Positions 35,116 through 43,683 of a stretch of DNA of 64,000 nucleotides are shown here, one piece after another. The position numbers and the translations under genes are program-made. Every line of letters starts with the position of its first letter. Within the stretch, counting starts at the first letter, position 1. The stretch covers positions 1 through 64,000 of the forward strand of contig NZ_JACBXS010000012.1 in NCBI RefSeq assembly GCF_013415485.1, written 5' to 3'. The notes under the pieces were generated by a model. The model saw only the letters and a program-made list of their open reading frames with translations, did no database searches and was not told the origin of the DNA. The DNA is from Rhabdonatronobacter sediminivivens (GTDB lineage: Bacteria; Pseudomonadota; Alphaproteobacteria; Rhodobacterales; Rhodobacteraceae).

Positions 35116-36855
35116 CTACAGCGCGCGGCCCGGCTTGCCCGCCGAAGCATCAGGCCGGGCACCCTGCGGCTGTGCCAGTCGCAGCCGCGTCTCCCACCCA
35201 TGACCCTGATCATCGTGCACGCGCCCCATCTCCAGATCGGCATGGATCTGCAGGGCAAAGGCGGTCATCAGTTCCTGGCCCAGCCCCTCGGCGGCGCTGT
35301 CGCCTTCCTGCGGGGCGACGGAATTGCGCACGCGCAGTTCGATTTCTCCGCCATGGTTGCGGCATGTGACCTGCAACAGCGCCGGTTCGCCCCGGGCCGA
35401 CGGGGCGGCATGCTTGAGCGCATTGGTCAGGGCCTCGGCGAACAGCAGGGCCGCGGGGATGATCTTGTCGGGCGAGATCACCACCGGATCGAAGTGCGTT
35501 TCAACCGTCAGATCCCCTGCGCCGGACCTGGCGATCGAAAGCGTCTCGGTCAGGATGGTTTCAAAGAACGCCGTGGCGTCGGTTTCCGGGGTCAGCTTCT
35601 GTTCATAAAAGGACCGGTGGATCGTCGCCAGGGAGCGGACCCGGCCCTGCACACCCTGCAGGATGGCCCGGGCCGCAGGGTCGCTGACCCGGCGGCCCTG
35701 CAGATTGAGGATCGAGGCGATCAGCTGCAGATTGTTCTTCACCCGGTGATGGACTTCCTTCAGCAGGGTGGATTTCTCTTGCAACGCGTCTTCACGCTCG
35801 ACCTCATCACGCCGGATCAGGAGTGCCATCTTGTTGAAGGTGGAATCGATCTCGCGCAATTCGCGGGGGGCCTCTTCGGGCAGGCGGCGAAAGGTATCGC
35901 GGTGGCCCAGGGCAAAGCTGCGCAGCTGGCTGTTGATCTGGCGCAGATGCCGCACCACCAGATAATGCACCGCCAGCAAGACCACGGCGATCGAGGCCAC
36001 CCACATCAGCACCGGAAAGCCCAGACGCCAGAAGGGCAACCCATCATCCACCGGAAGTTGCCCCGGGTCCCGGCTGCCCAGCACGAACAGCCGCCCCGGT
36101 GTCAGCTCGGCCATGGTAAAGACGCGCTCTTCCCCCTCCTTGTTCTCACCATGCAGCCGGGCCTGGGGGGCCTGCATCAGCATCTCCAGAACCTCGGGCG
36201 GGGGCAGCAGGGCCGGGCCATCGGGCAGTTCAGCGCGGCTCAGCGGCGCGCCACGGTGGTTCAGCAGCACGGTGGCCGTTTCCTGGCTGCCGCCATTTTG
36301 CGAGACCGAGATCATGTCCAGCTGATCGCGCGAGACCGATACCGACATGAACCCCAGCAGCACGTCTTCATCGAACACCGGCCAGTTTGCCAGTACCACC
36401 GCGCGCCGCCCGATGGTCCCACTGGACTGATAGGTGAAATGGGCGCCTGGATCGCTCAGCGCATCGATGAACCCCGGGTGGTCCGAGACATCGATGATCT
36501 CATCCACGGTGCTGCACCGTATCACGCCCGAGGCTTCGACAAACCCGGCAAAGCCGAACAGCCCCGAGGCATCGATGCGATCGGCCAGGTATGCGCTGCA
36601 TTCGGGGTCATCCAGGTCTTCGCGCGCTGCCATGTCCGCAGCCAGACGCCGGGCCGAGGCCATGGCGCTTTCCAGCAGCGCATAGGAGCCTGAGACAGAA
36701 TCGACCGTGCGGGCAACCAGGGCGGCCTCGGTGGCCTCCTGTTCGGCGCGCCAGCTTTCGTATTCGGAATAGATACCGATCAAGCCAAGCGGCGCGAGCG
36801 CCAGCGTCAGCAAGGTGGCCAGACGGATGGCAAGGCGGTTGCGGAACCCCGGCAC
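35116..36855 (-). CDS. Membrane sensor histidine kinase, HWE/HisKA_2 family
   Basis: The 579-residue protein has a membrane helix at about residues 10-28, a periplasmic sensor part of about 230 residues, a second helix near 275-300 and a HAMP-like linker. The phosphoacceptor block is LLKEVHHRVKNNLQL (first histidine at about residue 369), characteristic of the HisKA_2/HWE type. The ATPase part has an N box (FAEALTNALKHA) and a G box (GLGQELMTAF). Such kinases usually act on single-domain or general-stress response regulators. No response regulator gene is adjacent, and the ligand cannot be predicted. Confidence 0.88.
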   Translation of the reverse strand: MPGFRNRLAIRLATLLTLALAPLGLIGIYSEYESWRAEQEATEAALVARTVDSVSGSYALLESAMASARRLAADMAAREDLDDPECSAYLADRIDASGLFGFAGFVEASGVIRCSTVDEIIDVSDHPGFIDALSDPGAHFTYQSSGTIGRRAVVLANWPVFDEDVLLGFMSVSVSRDQLDMISVSQNGGSQETATVLLNHRGAPLSRAELPDGPALLPPPEVLEMLMQAPQARLHGENKEGEERVFTMAELTPGRLFVLGSRDPGQLPVDDGLPFWRLGFPVLMWVASIAVVLLAVHYLVVRHLRQINSQLRSFALGHRDTFRRLPEEAPRELREIDSTFNKMALLIRRDEVEREDALQEKSTLLKEVHHRVKNNLQLIASILNLQGRRVSDPAARAILQGVQGRVRSLATIHRSFYEQKLTPETDATAFFETILTETLSIARSGAGDLTVETHFDPVVISPDKIIPAALLFAEALTNALKHAAPSARGEPALLQVTCRNHGGEIELRVRNSVAPQEGDSAAEGLGQELMTAFALQIHADLEMGRVHDDQGHGWETRLRLAQPQGARPDASAGKPGRAL

Positions 36856-37254
36856 GGACGTCTCAGCGCCCGTTCGGGGCCGCGTGGAGGCGCGCTGCCT
36901 CTGCTGCCCCGAGAAAAATGCCGGAACCAGCGCGCTGGCGCACCGCAGGACCCTGGTGATCCTTGTCTTTCAGACTGCGCATGGGTGCTTCAGGCCCCTG
37001 TTGATACGTGGTGTTTCGCTATCCGCTGCGGTGTCGCGCCCTTCGCGGGCGCAATTCGTTGCCTTGAAACGTGACCGAGGCAGATTTGGTTCCCGCTGCG
37101 TATGGATAAAGCGCGGATCGCTCCGAACTGTGGCTTCTCGGTCACATCAGGCCGCAGTGCGGCCCGGCACCTGCCGGCCGCAGCGCCGCCCCATGCGCTT
37201 GATGCAGGGGCAGCGAAATGCGAAAAGATGCCTTCACATTGCAGGATACCGCCC
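36856..37254. other. Intergenic stretch, no gene seen
   Basis: About 400 bases separate the divergent sensor kinase and YeeE genes. Several short stem-loops are visible (GCGCCC-ttc-GCGGGCGC near 37040; GCCGCAGTGCGGC near 37150), but no convincing reading frame, regulator box or terminator. It must hold the promoter of the sulfur-oxidation cassette. Confidence 0.4.
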
Positions 37255-38430
37255 ATGACCGGCCAAGCCACCCAAAGCCAGCCACAGAAGCTGATCGTGA
37301 TCCTGGCTGCTGCCGCGCTGGCCGCGGGGCTCGCCTATGTGATGGTGGAGGCCTCCGGGCGGCTGGCGGCGCTGTGGCTGGTGGGGGCCGGACTGGGCTT
37401 TGCGCTCTATCATGCGGCGTTCGGGTTCACCGGGGCGTATCGGACCTGCATCGCCACCGGGCGCAGCGGGGCGGTGCGCGCGCAGATGCTGATGCTGGGG
37501 CTGGCGGTGCTGCTGTTCTTTCCGGCGCTTGCGGCGGGGACAGTGTTCGGCCAACCGGTGCGGGGCTTCGTCTTTCCCGCCGGGTGGGAGGTCGCGCTGG
37601 GCGCGTTCCTTTTCGGGATCGGCATGCAACTGGGCGGGGGCTGTGCCTCGGGGACGCTCTACACCACCGGGGGCGGGGACACGCGCACGGGGATCACGCT
37701 GGTCTGTTTTGTTGCCGGGATGACGCTGGGCGCCTGGGATATAGACCGCTGGGCGGCGCTGCCCGCCTTGCCGCCGATCTCGCTGCCGCAGACGCTGGGG
37801 CTGTGGCCCGCGCTGGCGCTGAACCTGGGCGCCTTTGCGCTGATCGCCTGGGCGCTGGCGGCGCGCGAACGGCGCCGCACCGGGCAGGTGGAGCCGCTGT
37901 TTCGCCGCCCCGGTGCGCATTTCCTGTCCGGACCCTGGCCGCTGGCCTGGGCGGCCTTCGCGCTGGCGGGGCTGAACTTTGCCACGCTGGTGATTGCCGG
38001 GCGGCCCTGGGGGATCACCCAGGCCTTTGCCACCTGGGGCGCGCGGGCCGCCGAATCGCTGGGCCTGGCCGATCCGGTCTTCTGGCCCTATTGGGAGGAC
38101 CCCACCCGCATCGACCTGCTGCATCGCCCGCTGGTGATGGATGCCACGCATCTGATGAACCTCGGCCTGATCCTGGGGGCCTTCCTGGCCGCGGCATGGG
38201 CGGGGCGCTTTGCCCCGGACTGGCGGATCGGCTGGCGCCCGCTGCTGGCGGCGGTGCTGGGCGGGCTGCTGCTGGGCTATGGCGCGCGCATGGCATTCGG
38301 CTGCAATATCAGCGCCTTCTTCTCGGGCGTGGCCTCGGGCAGTGTGCATGGCTGGGTCTGGATTGCGGCCGCGGTGCCGGGGAATATTCTGGGAATGAAG
38401 CTCAGACCGGTATTTCATCTTTCGAAGTGA
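37255..38430 (+). CDS. YeeE/YedE family sulfur-compound permease
   Basis: The 391-residue membrane protein has about nine to ten hydrophobic helices and two copies of the family's cysteine motif: GGGCASGTLYTTGGGD in the first half and FGCNISAFFSGVASGS near the end. Homologues take up thiosulfate or other sulfur species through these cysteines. It is the first gene of a cassette with a cytochrome c, a sulfide dehydrogenase flavoprotein and SoxYZ, which supports a role in bringing in or exporting sulfur for oxidation. The ATG at 37255 begins a short polar N-terminus before the first helix. Confidence 0.85.
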   Translation: MTGQATQSQPQKLIVILAAAALAAGLAYVMVEASGRLAALWLVGAGLGFALYHAAFGFTGAYRTCIATGRSGAVRAQMLMLGLAVLLFFPALAAGTVFGQPVRGFVFPAGWEVALGAFLFGIGMQLGGGCASGTLYTTGGGDTRTGITLVCFVAGMTLGAWDIDRWAALPALPPISLPQTLGLWPALALNLGAFALIAWALAARERRRTGQVEPLFRRPGAHFLSGPWPLAWAAFALAGLNFATLVIAGRPWGITQAFATWGARAAESLGLADPVFWPYWEDPTRIDLLHRPLVMDATHLMNLGLILGAFLAAAWAGRFAPDWRIGWRPLLAAVLGGLLLGYGARMAFGCNISAFFSGVASGSVHGWVWIAAAVPGNILGMKLRPVFHLSK

Positions 38431-38543
38431 CAGTATGGCGGAACGGCGTTCTTCTTGCAATCATGGCAGTCATCAAAACCGGAAATCCGTTCCAAAATGC
38501 CTATATTTCCTGTAAACACGTCCCGATTGAGGAGAGGACGCAC

Positions 38544-38840
38544 ATGACACGGAAACAGCTTCTCGCGGTCAGCTTGCTGGCCGGAATCGCCGCCACTGGC
38601 GCCAAGGCAGATGATCGCACGCCGTTGCTGGCGCAGTCCTGCGCGGGCTGCCACGGCCAGTCCGGCGAAGGCATGGGCGAGATTGCCCGCATCGCCGGAT
38701 ATGATCGCACGGCCTTCATCGCCATCTGGGAGGAGTTCCGCAATGACGAACGCCCGGCAACGATCATGAACCGCATCGCGCGCGGCTACACGGATGACGA
38801 AGTCGCCATCCTGGCCGATTATTTCTCGTCGATCGAATAA
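38544..38840 (+). CDS. Class I cytochrome c, probable sulfide dehydrogenase haem subunit
   Basis: The 98-residue product has a signal peptide ending near GAKADD and one haem site SCAGCHG; the axial methionine is probably in ERPATIMNRIA. It is periplasmic. Its place seven bases before the flavoprotein gene matches flavocytochrome c sulfide dehydrogenase, where the cytochrome takes electrons from FAD. It is shorter than the di-haem FccA of purple sulfur bacteria and closer to SoxE-like mono-haem subunits. A strong GGAGAGG precedes the ATG. Confidence 0.83.
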   Translation: MTRKQLLAVSLLAGIAATGAKADDRTPLLAQSCAGCHGQSGEGMGEIARIAGYDRTAFIAIWEEFRNDERPATIMNRIARGYTDDEVAILADYFSSIE

Positions 38841-38846
38841 GGAGCC

Positions 38847-40145
38847 ATGGCCATGACCACCCTTACCCGCCGCAGCTTTGGCGCCCTGATCGGCGCATCC
38901 GCCACAACCCTGGCAACGCCGGGGCTGTTGCGCGCAAACAGCACCGGTCGGCTTGTGATCATCGGAGGCGGTTTCGGCGGTGCCTCGGCCGCCCGCTTCG
39001 CGCGGATCAACTACCCCGATGTCGATGTCACGCTGGTCGAACCCTATCCGACATTCGTCACCTGCCCCTATGGCAACCTGATTCTGGGCGGCAAGCGGAC
39101 GCTGCCGCAGATCACCCATTCCTATGACGGTCTGCGTGCGCGCGGCGTCAACGTGGTGCAGGACCGCGCCGCCGATATTGACCCGGATGCCAGGACCGTG
39201 GCGCTGGAGAGCGGCGCATCGCTGCAGTATGACAAGCTGATCGTCTCACCCGGGATCGGGCTGCGCTGGGGCGCCATCGACGGCTATGACCAGGCCGCGA
39301 CCGAGGTCTTTCCCCATGCCTGGATGGGCGGGGACGGCTCGCAGATCACCAACCTGCGCGCCCAACTGGAGGCCCTGCCCGAAGGCGGCGTTGTCGGGCT
39401 GGCCATCCCCGAGAACCCGTTCCGCTGCCCACCGGGGCCGTATGAGCGGATTTCGATGATCGCGCATTACCTCAAGCAGACCAACCCGACGGCCAAGATC
39501 CTGGCCTTTGACAGCAAGGAAGGTTTCTCCAAGCAAGGGTTGTTCGAGGACGTCTGGGCCGAACTTTACGGCGACATGATCGAATGGATCCCGGCCAACC
39601 AGGATGGGCGCATCGTGGCGGTGGATGTCCAGAACAAGCTGTTCATCAGCGAATTCGGCGAAGAGCACCGGGTCGATGTCGGCAATGTGATCCCGCCGCA
39701 GACCTCGGCCGCGATCGTACGCGACACGGGGCTGGCCAATGACACGGGTTGGGTGCCGGTCAATTCCCGCACATTCGAGGCTGATGCCGCGCGCGACATC
39801 CATGTGATCGGCGATGCCACCATCGCGGGGCCGATGCCGAAATCCGGCTATATCGCCAATTCGACGTCGAAAACTGCTGTCTCGGCGGCGCTGGCGGATC
39901 TGACCGGGGGTAGCGCGCCCAGCGATCCGGTCTATTTCAACACCTGCTACAGCCATGGTGGCGAGGATTACGGGATCTCGGTGGTGGCCGTGTTCCGCGC
40001 GACCGATGACGGGTTCGAAGCCACGCCGGATTCGGGCGGCCTGTCGCCCCGGGGCCCGCTGTCCGAACTGGCCGAGAACCGGCGGCTGGAGGCGCGCTAC
40101 GCGGACGCCTGGTATGACAGCATCACGCGGGACATGTTCTCGTAA
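38847..40145 (+). CDS. fccB: Sulfide dehydrogenase flavoprotein subunit (FccB/SoxF)
   Basis: The 432-residue product starts with a twin-arginine signal (TRRSFGALIGASA) for export of the folded flavoprotein. A dinucleotide fold follows (LVIIGGGFGGASAARFA). Two cysteines that form the redox disulfide in this family are visible, in FVTCPYGN and FRCPPGP. The late VIGDATIAGPMPKSGY block contacts FAD. The enzyme oxidises sulfide to sulfane sulfur and passes electrons to the cytochrome encoded just upstream. soxYZ follow closely on the same strand, so all five genes probably form one operon. Confidence 0.9.
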   Translation: MAMTTLTRRSFGALIGASATTLATPGLLRANSTGRLVIIGGGFGGASAARFARINYPDVDVTLVEPYPTFVTCPYGNLILGGKRTLPQITHSYDGLRARGVNVVQDRAADIDPDARTVALESGASLQYDKLIVSPGIGLRWGAIDGYDQAATEVFPHAWMGGDGSQITNLRAQLEALPEGGVVGLAIPENPFRCPPGPYERISMIAHYLKQTNPTAKILAFDSKEGFSKQGLFEDVWAELYGDMIEWIPANQDGRIVAVDVQNKLFISEFGEEHRVDVGNVIPPQTSAAIVRDTGLANDTGWVPVNSRTFEADAARDIHVIGDATIAGPMPKSGYIANSTSKTAVSAALADLTGGSAPSDPVYFNTCYSHGGEDYGISVVAVFRATDDGFEATPDSGGLSPRGPLSELAENRRLEARYADAWYDSITRDMFS

Positions 40146-40167
40146 GAGGCAAGCGAAAGGAGCCTGC

Positions 40168-40620
40168 ATGACACTTGATCGGCGGCATTTTCTGCGCGGG
40201 GCGGCGGTATCCGTCGCCCTTGTCCTTGTCAGCCCCTCGGCCTTGCGCGCGGCGCAGGGCACGGAATGGGAGGACTGGCGCGACGGGATTCTGGACGGGC
40301 GCGAGGCAACCGAGGGCGGGATCGACCTGGACCTGCCCAATATCGCCGAAAACGGCGCGCAGGTGCCGCTGGGCGTGCGCATCGACAACCCCATGACCGA
40401 AGACGACCATGTGCGCGCGATCCATGTCATCGCCACCCGCAACCCGGCGCCGGATATCGGCAGTTTCCACCTGACCCCGCATCTGGCCCGGGCAGAGGCG
40501 TTCACCCGCATCCGTCTGGCCGAGGAGCAGGAGATCCTTGTCCTGGCCGAACTGTCGGACGGGCGGGTTCTGGCCCAGGCGGCCCGGATCACCGTCTCCG
40601 TCGGCGGTTGCGCAACCTGA
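40168..40620 (+). CDS. soxY: Thiosulfate oxidation carrier protein SoxY
   Basis: The 150-residue product has a twin-arginine-like signal (DRRHFLRGAAV) and an immunoglobulin-like body. It ends in GGCAT, where the cysteine is the swinging-arm residue that carries sulfur intermediates in the periplasm. The classical ending is GGCGG, so the last two residues differ. It precedes soxZ by 13 bases, and the pair form the SoxYZ carrier. A GGAG lies just before the ATG at 40168. Confidence 0.9.
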   Translation: MTLDRRHFLRGAAVSVALVLVSPSALRAAQGTEWEDWRDGILDGREATEGGIDLDLPNIAENGAQVPLGVRIDNPMTEDDHVRAIHVIATRNPAPDIGSFHLTPHLARAEAFTRIRLAEEQEILVLAELSDGRVLAQAARITVSVGGCAT

Positions 40621-40633
40621 GAGGAGGCTTTCC

Positions 40634-40939
40634 ATGTCCACACCCCGTGTTCGCCTGCCCCGCTCTGCCAGCGCGGGCGAGGAAATCGAAATCCGCACCC
40701 TGATCGATCACCCGATGATCACCGGGGTGTCGTCATCCGACAGCCGCAACATGCTGGAGCGGTTCGAGGCCCGGCTCAACGGCGACACCGTCTTTCGCTA
40801 TGACTTCGGCAATGGCAGCGCGGCCAACCCCACATTCACCTTCTACGTCCGCGCTGCCGCGCCCGGAGATTTCGAGTTCATCTGGACCCATGAGGACGGC
40901 ACCGAGTTCCGCGCGGATGGCAGCGTCTCGGTCAGCTGA
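40634..40939 (+). CDS. soxZ: Thiosulfate oxidation carrier complex protein SoxZ
   Basis: The 101-residue protein lacks a signal peptide, as is usual, because it is co-exported with SoxY. It has the SoxZ opening PRVRLPRSASAGEEIEI and the central NMLERFEARLNGDTVF. It forms the heterodimer that supports the SoxY cysteine arm. A perfect GGAGG stands before the ATG. It is the last gene of the cassette, and no soxXA, soxB or soxCD genes are in the window. Confidence 0.9.
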   Translation: MSTPRVRLPRSASAGEEIEIRTLIDHPMITGVSSSDSRNMLERFEARLNGDTVFRYDFGNGSAANPTFTFYVRAAAPGDFEFIWTHEDGTEFRADGSVSVS

Positions 40940-41059
40940 CCCCGGCCCACGGCCCGCCCGCGCCAAGGGCCTGCCGTGGCGCGCGGCCCCCCGGCTGTGG
41001 GACTTCGGCGCGCCCGCGGGACGGGCCGTTTGGCGCCCTGCCCCGGCCGGGCGCATGCG

Positions 41060-41890
41060 TCAGCCGAAGCGGCCGGTCACGTAGTCATTGGTCCGCGGCA
41101 CCTTGGGGTTGGTAAAGATCGTCTCGGTCGCGCCATATTCGATCAGCCGCCCCAGATACATGAAGCCCGTGTTGTGCGAGACGCGCGCGGCCTGGGTCAT
41201 CGAATGGGTGACGATGACGATGGTATAGGTGCCTGCAAGCTGGCTGATCAGATTTTCGATCTTGGCCGTGGCAATGGGGTCCAGCGCCGAGCAGGGCTCA
41301 TCCATCAGCAGAACCTCGGGGTCCGAGGCGATGCCGCGGGCGATGCACAGGCGCTGCTGCTGCCCGCCGGACATGCCAAGGGCGGAGTCGTGCAGACGGT
41401 CCTTGGCCTCATCCCACAGTGCAGCCGAACGCAGGCAGCGTTCCACCGTGTCATCCAGGATCGACTTCTTCGTCACCCCGTCCACGCGCAGCGGATAGGT
41501 GACATTGTCATAGATCGACATGGCAAAGGGGTTGGGCTTCTGGAACACCATCCCCATGCGCTTGCGCAGGGCGATCACATCGACCCCCTTGCCGTAGATG
41601 TCAAACCCGTCAACCTCGATCTTGCCGCTGATGCGCAGCCCGTCCACCAGGTCATTCATCCGGTTCAGGCTGCGCAGCAGCGTGGACTTGCCGCAGCCCG
41701 AAGGACCGATCAGCGCTGTCACCAGCCCTTTCTGGATGGGAAATGTGGTGTCGAACAGCGCCTGGGTTTCACCATACCACAGGTTGAAATCCTTGATATC
41801 CAGCGCCACGCCCTGGTTGCCGGTCTTGTAGTGATAGGAGGTCTTTGCGGTATCGTCGGGCGATTGTGCAAGGGTGGTTGTATCGCTCAT
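41060..41890 (-). CDS. pstB: Phosphate ABC transporter ATP-binding protein PstB
   Basis: The 276-residue ATPase has Walker [11 protein letters not shown]-loop [14 protein letters not shown], signature MSGGQQQRL, Walker [14 protein letters not shown] and H-loop [11 protein letters not shown]. The wording [10 protein letters not shown] is typical of PstB. It powers high-affinity phosphate uptake with PstA and PstC. It follows pstA by 11 bases, at the end of a pstSCAB operon. phoU, which often follows pstB, is absent; the next gene downstream is soxZ on the other strand. Confidence 0.96.
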   Translation of the reverse strand: MSDTTTLAQSPDDTAKTSYHYKTGNQGVALDIKDFNLWYGETQALFDTTFPIQKGLVTALIGPSGCGKSTLLRSLNRMNDLVDGLRISGKIEVDGFDIYGKGVDVIALRKRMGMVFQKPNPFAMSIYDNVTYPLRVDGVTKKSILDDTVERCLRSAALWDEAKDRLHDSALGMSGGQQQRLCIARGIASDPEVLLMDEPCSALDPIATAKIENLISQLAGTYTIVIVTHSMTQAARVSHNTGFMYLGRLIEYGATETIFTNPKVPRTNDYVTGRFG

Positions 41891-41901
41891 GGGGTGCGTC
41901 C

Positions 41902-43665
41902 TCAGAACTGGCCGTCGGCGTATTTGCGTTTCAGCCGGTTGCGGATGGTGATGGCGGTGGCGTTCATGGTCACGATCAGGGCCAGTAGCAGCAGCGTGGT
42001 GACGAACACCATCGGCTTGCCGGCTTCGGAGTTGCGCGACTGGAAGCCCACGTCAAAGATGTGAAAGCCCAGATGCATGAAGCTGCGGTCCAGGTGGATG
42101 AAGGGGTAGAAGCCATCGATGGGCAGGGCAGGCGCCAGTTTGACCACGCCGACCAGCATCAGGGGCGCCACCTCGCCCGCGCCGCGGGCCATGGCCAGGA
42201 TCAGCCCGGTCATGATGCCGGGAAGCGCCTTTGGCAGCACCACATAGCGGATGGTCTGCCATTTCGACGCCCCGCAGGCCAGTGACCCCTCGCGCATCGA
42301 ACGCGGGACGGCTGCCAGCGCCTCTTCGGTGGCCACGATCACCACCGGCACGGTCAGCAGCGCCAGCGTCAGCGAGGCCCAGAGGATGCCCCCCTTGCCG
42401 AAAGTCGGGTTCGGCAGGTTCTCGGGGTAGAACAGCTGGTCGATGGTCCCGCCCATGGTATAGGCAAAGAAGCCCAGCCCGAACACGCCATAGACGATGG
42501 AGGGCACACCGGCGAGGTTGTTCACCGAAATCCGCACCAAAGAGGTGACGCGCCCCTGCTTGGCGTATTCCCGCAGATAAAGCGCGGTGATGACGCCGAA
42601 GGGGGCGACAAAGACCACCATCAGCAGGGTCATCGCAACGGTGCCGAAGATCGCGGGCAGCACGCCGCCCTGGGTGTTCGCCTCGCGCGGTTCGGCCGAG
42701 ACGAATTCCCACCAGCGGCTGAGGTAGATGCCGATCTTGTCGAAGATGCCAAGGTCATTGGCGGGAAACAGCCGGACGATCTGGCTGAGTTCGACATCGA
42801 CCTCACGCCCGCCGACCTCCTGCATCTGGATGCGATACCGGCGGTCCAGTTCGCGCAACTCATTGACCTGTGCCTGCAACACCCGGAATTCATCCTGCCA
42901 CTCGGCGATGCGGGCCTGACCTTCGGCCACGGCGGCCTGCGCCTCGGGGCTGTCCTCGCCATGGCGCAGGACGGCGCGGCGCTGGGCCAGGCGTTCACGT
43001 TCGATCTGAAAGTTGATCCGCCCGATGTCGCGCTGCTCCAGCCGCCGGATCTGGTTGAAGCGGTCCCGGGCGGCGGATTGTTCGCGGGCCAGCAGCGCGC
43101 GGTCCAGCGTGCGCGACTCCCCGTCTATGGTCAGCCCGGCGATCCGGCCGATGAACACGCCCCAGACCTGACGCTCGAAATACCAGTAATCCGGGGGGGT
43201 GGTGCTTTGTGCGACCTCGAAATCCGAAATCCAGCGGAAATCGTCGCCGTAGAGGTCAAAATTCGCCGTCTGGTAAAGTGTGCGGTTGGCGATCCCGTTG
43301 TTGTCTTCGATCTCGGCGCGCTGGGTGTCGTCCAGGCGCTGCAGCACATCCTCGCCCACACGGTAGGGTCCGCCGCGGGTGGCAACCCCGGCCAGCACGG
43401 TGCCGTCACGCAGCTCTACCTGTTCAACCGGTTTCGGCCAGAAGGTGGTGAACCCGTTCCAGGCGATCATCGCCAGAAACCCGGCGACCAGGATGATCCC
43501 CAGCGCCAGCGCCCCGCCAAAGGCCCAGAGCGCCGGTTCACCCACCGCCGAAAGGTCCGAGGAAAACCGCCGGACGCGGCGGCCGGCCGTGGCCTCACGC
43601 GCGGCGACCGCGGCAAGCCCGGCCGCACCCGAGGCCGGTATATCCTGTTCGGTGGAAACGGTCAT
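41902..43665 (-). CDS. pstA: Phosphate ABC transporter permease PstA, long form
   Basis: The 587-residue product is about twice the length of enterobacterial PstA. The C-terminal ~290 residues are the permease, with the EAA-type loop [18 protein letters not shown]. One helix near residue 55 is followed by about 230 extra residues containing a heptad-rich coiled coil around 180-290 (for example [20 protein letters not shown]), probably periplasmic. Such extended PstA proteins are common in alphaproteobacteria. The gene is 18 bases from pstC and 11 from pstB. Confidence 0.93.
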   Translation of the reverse strand: MTVSTEQDIPASGAAGLAAVAAREATAGRRVRRFSSDLSAVGEPALWAFGGALALGIILVAGFLAMIAWNGFTTFWPKPVEQVELRDGTVLAGVATRGGPYRVGEDVLQRLDDTQRAEIEDNNGIANRTLYQTANFDLYGDDFRWISDFEVAQSTTPPDYWYFERQVWGVFIGRIAGLTIDGESRTLDRALLAREQSAARDRFNQIRRLEQRDIGRINFQIERERLAQRRAVLRHGEDSPEAQAAVAEGQARIAEWQDEFRVLQAQVNELRELDRRYRIQMQEVGGREVDVELSQIVRLFPANDLGIFDKIGIYLSRWWEFVSAEPREANTQGGVLPAIFGTVAMTLLMVVFVAPFGVITALYLREYAKQGRVTSLVRISVNNLAGVPSIVYGVFGLGFFAYTMGGTIDQLFYPENLPNPTFGKGGILWASLTLALLTVPVVIVATEEALAAVPRSMREGSLACGASKWQTIRYVVLPKALPGIMTGLILAMARGAGEVAPLMLVGVVKLAPALPIDGFYPFIHLDRSFMHLGFHIFDVGFQSRNSEAGKPMVFVTTLLLLALIVTMNATAITIRNRLKRKYADGQF

Positions 43666-43683
43666 GATGAAGATCCTCGGGCG

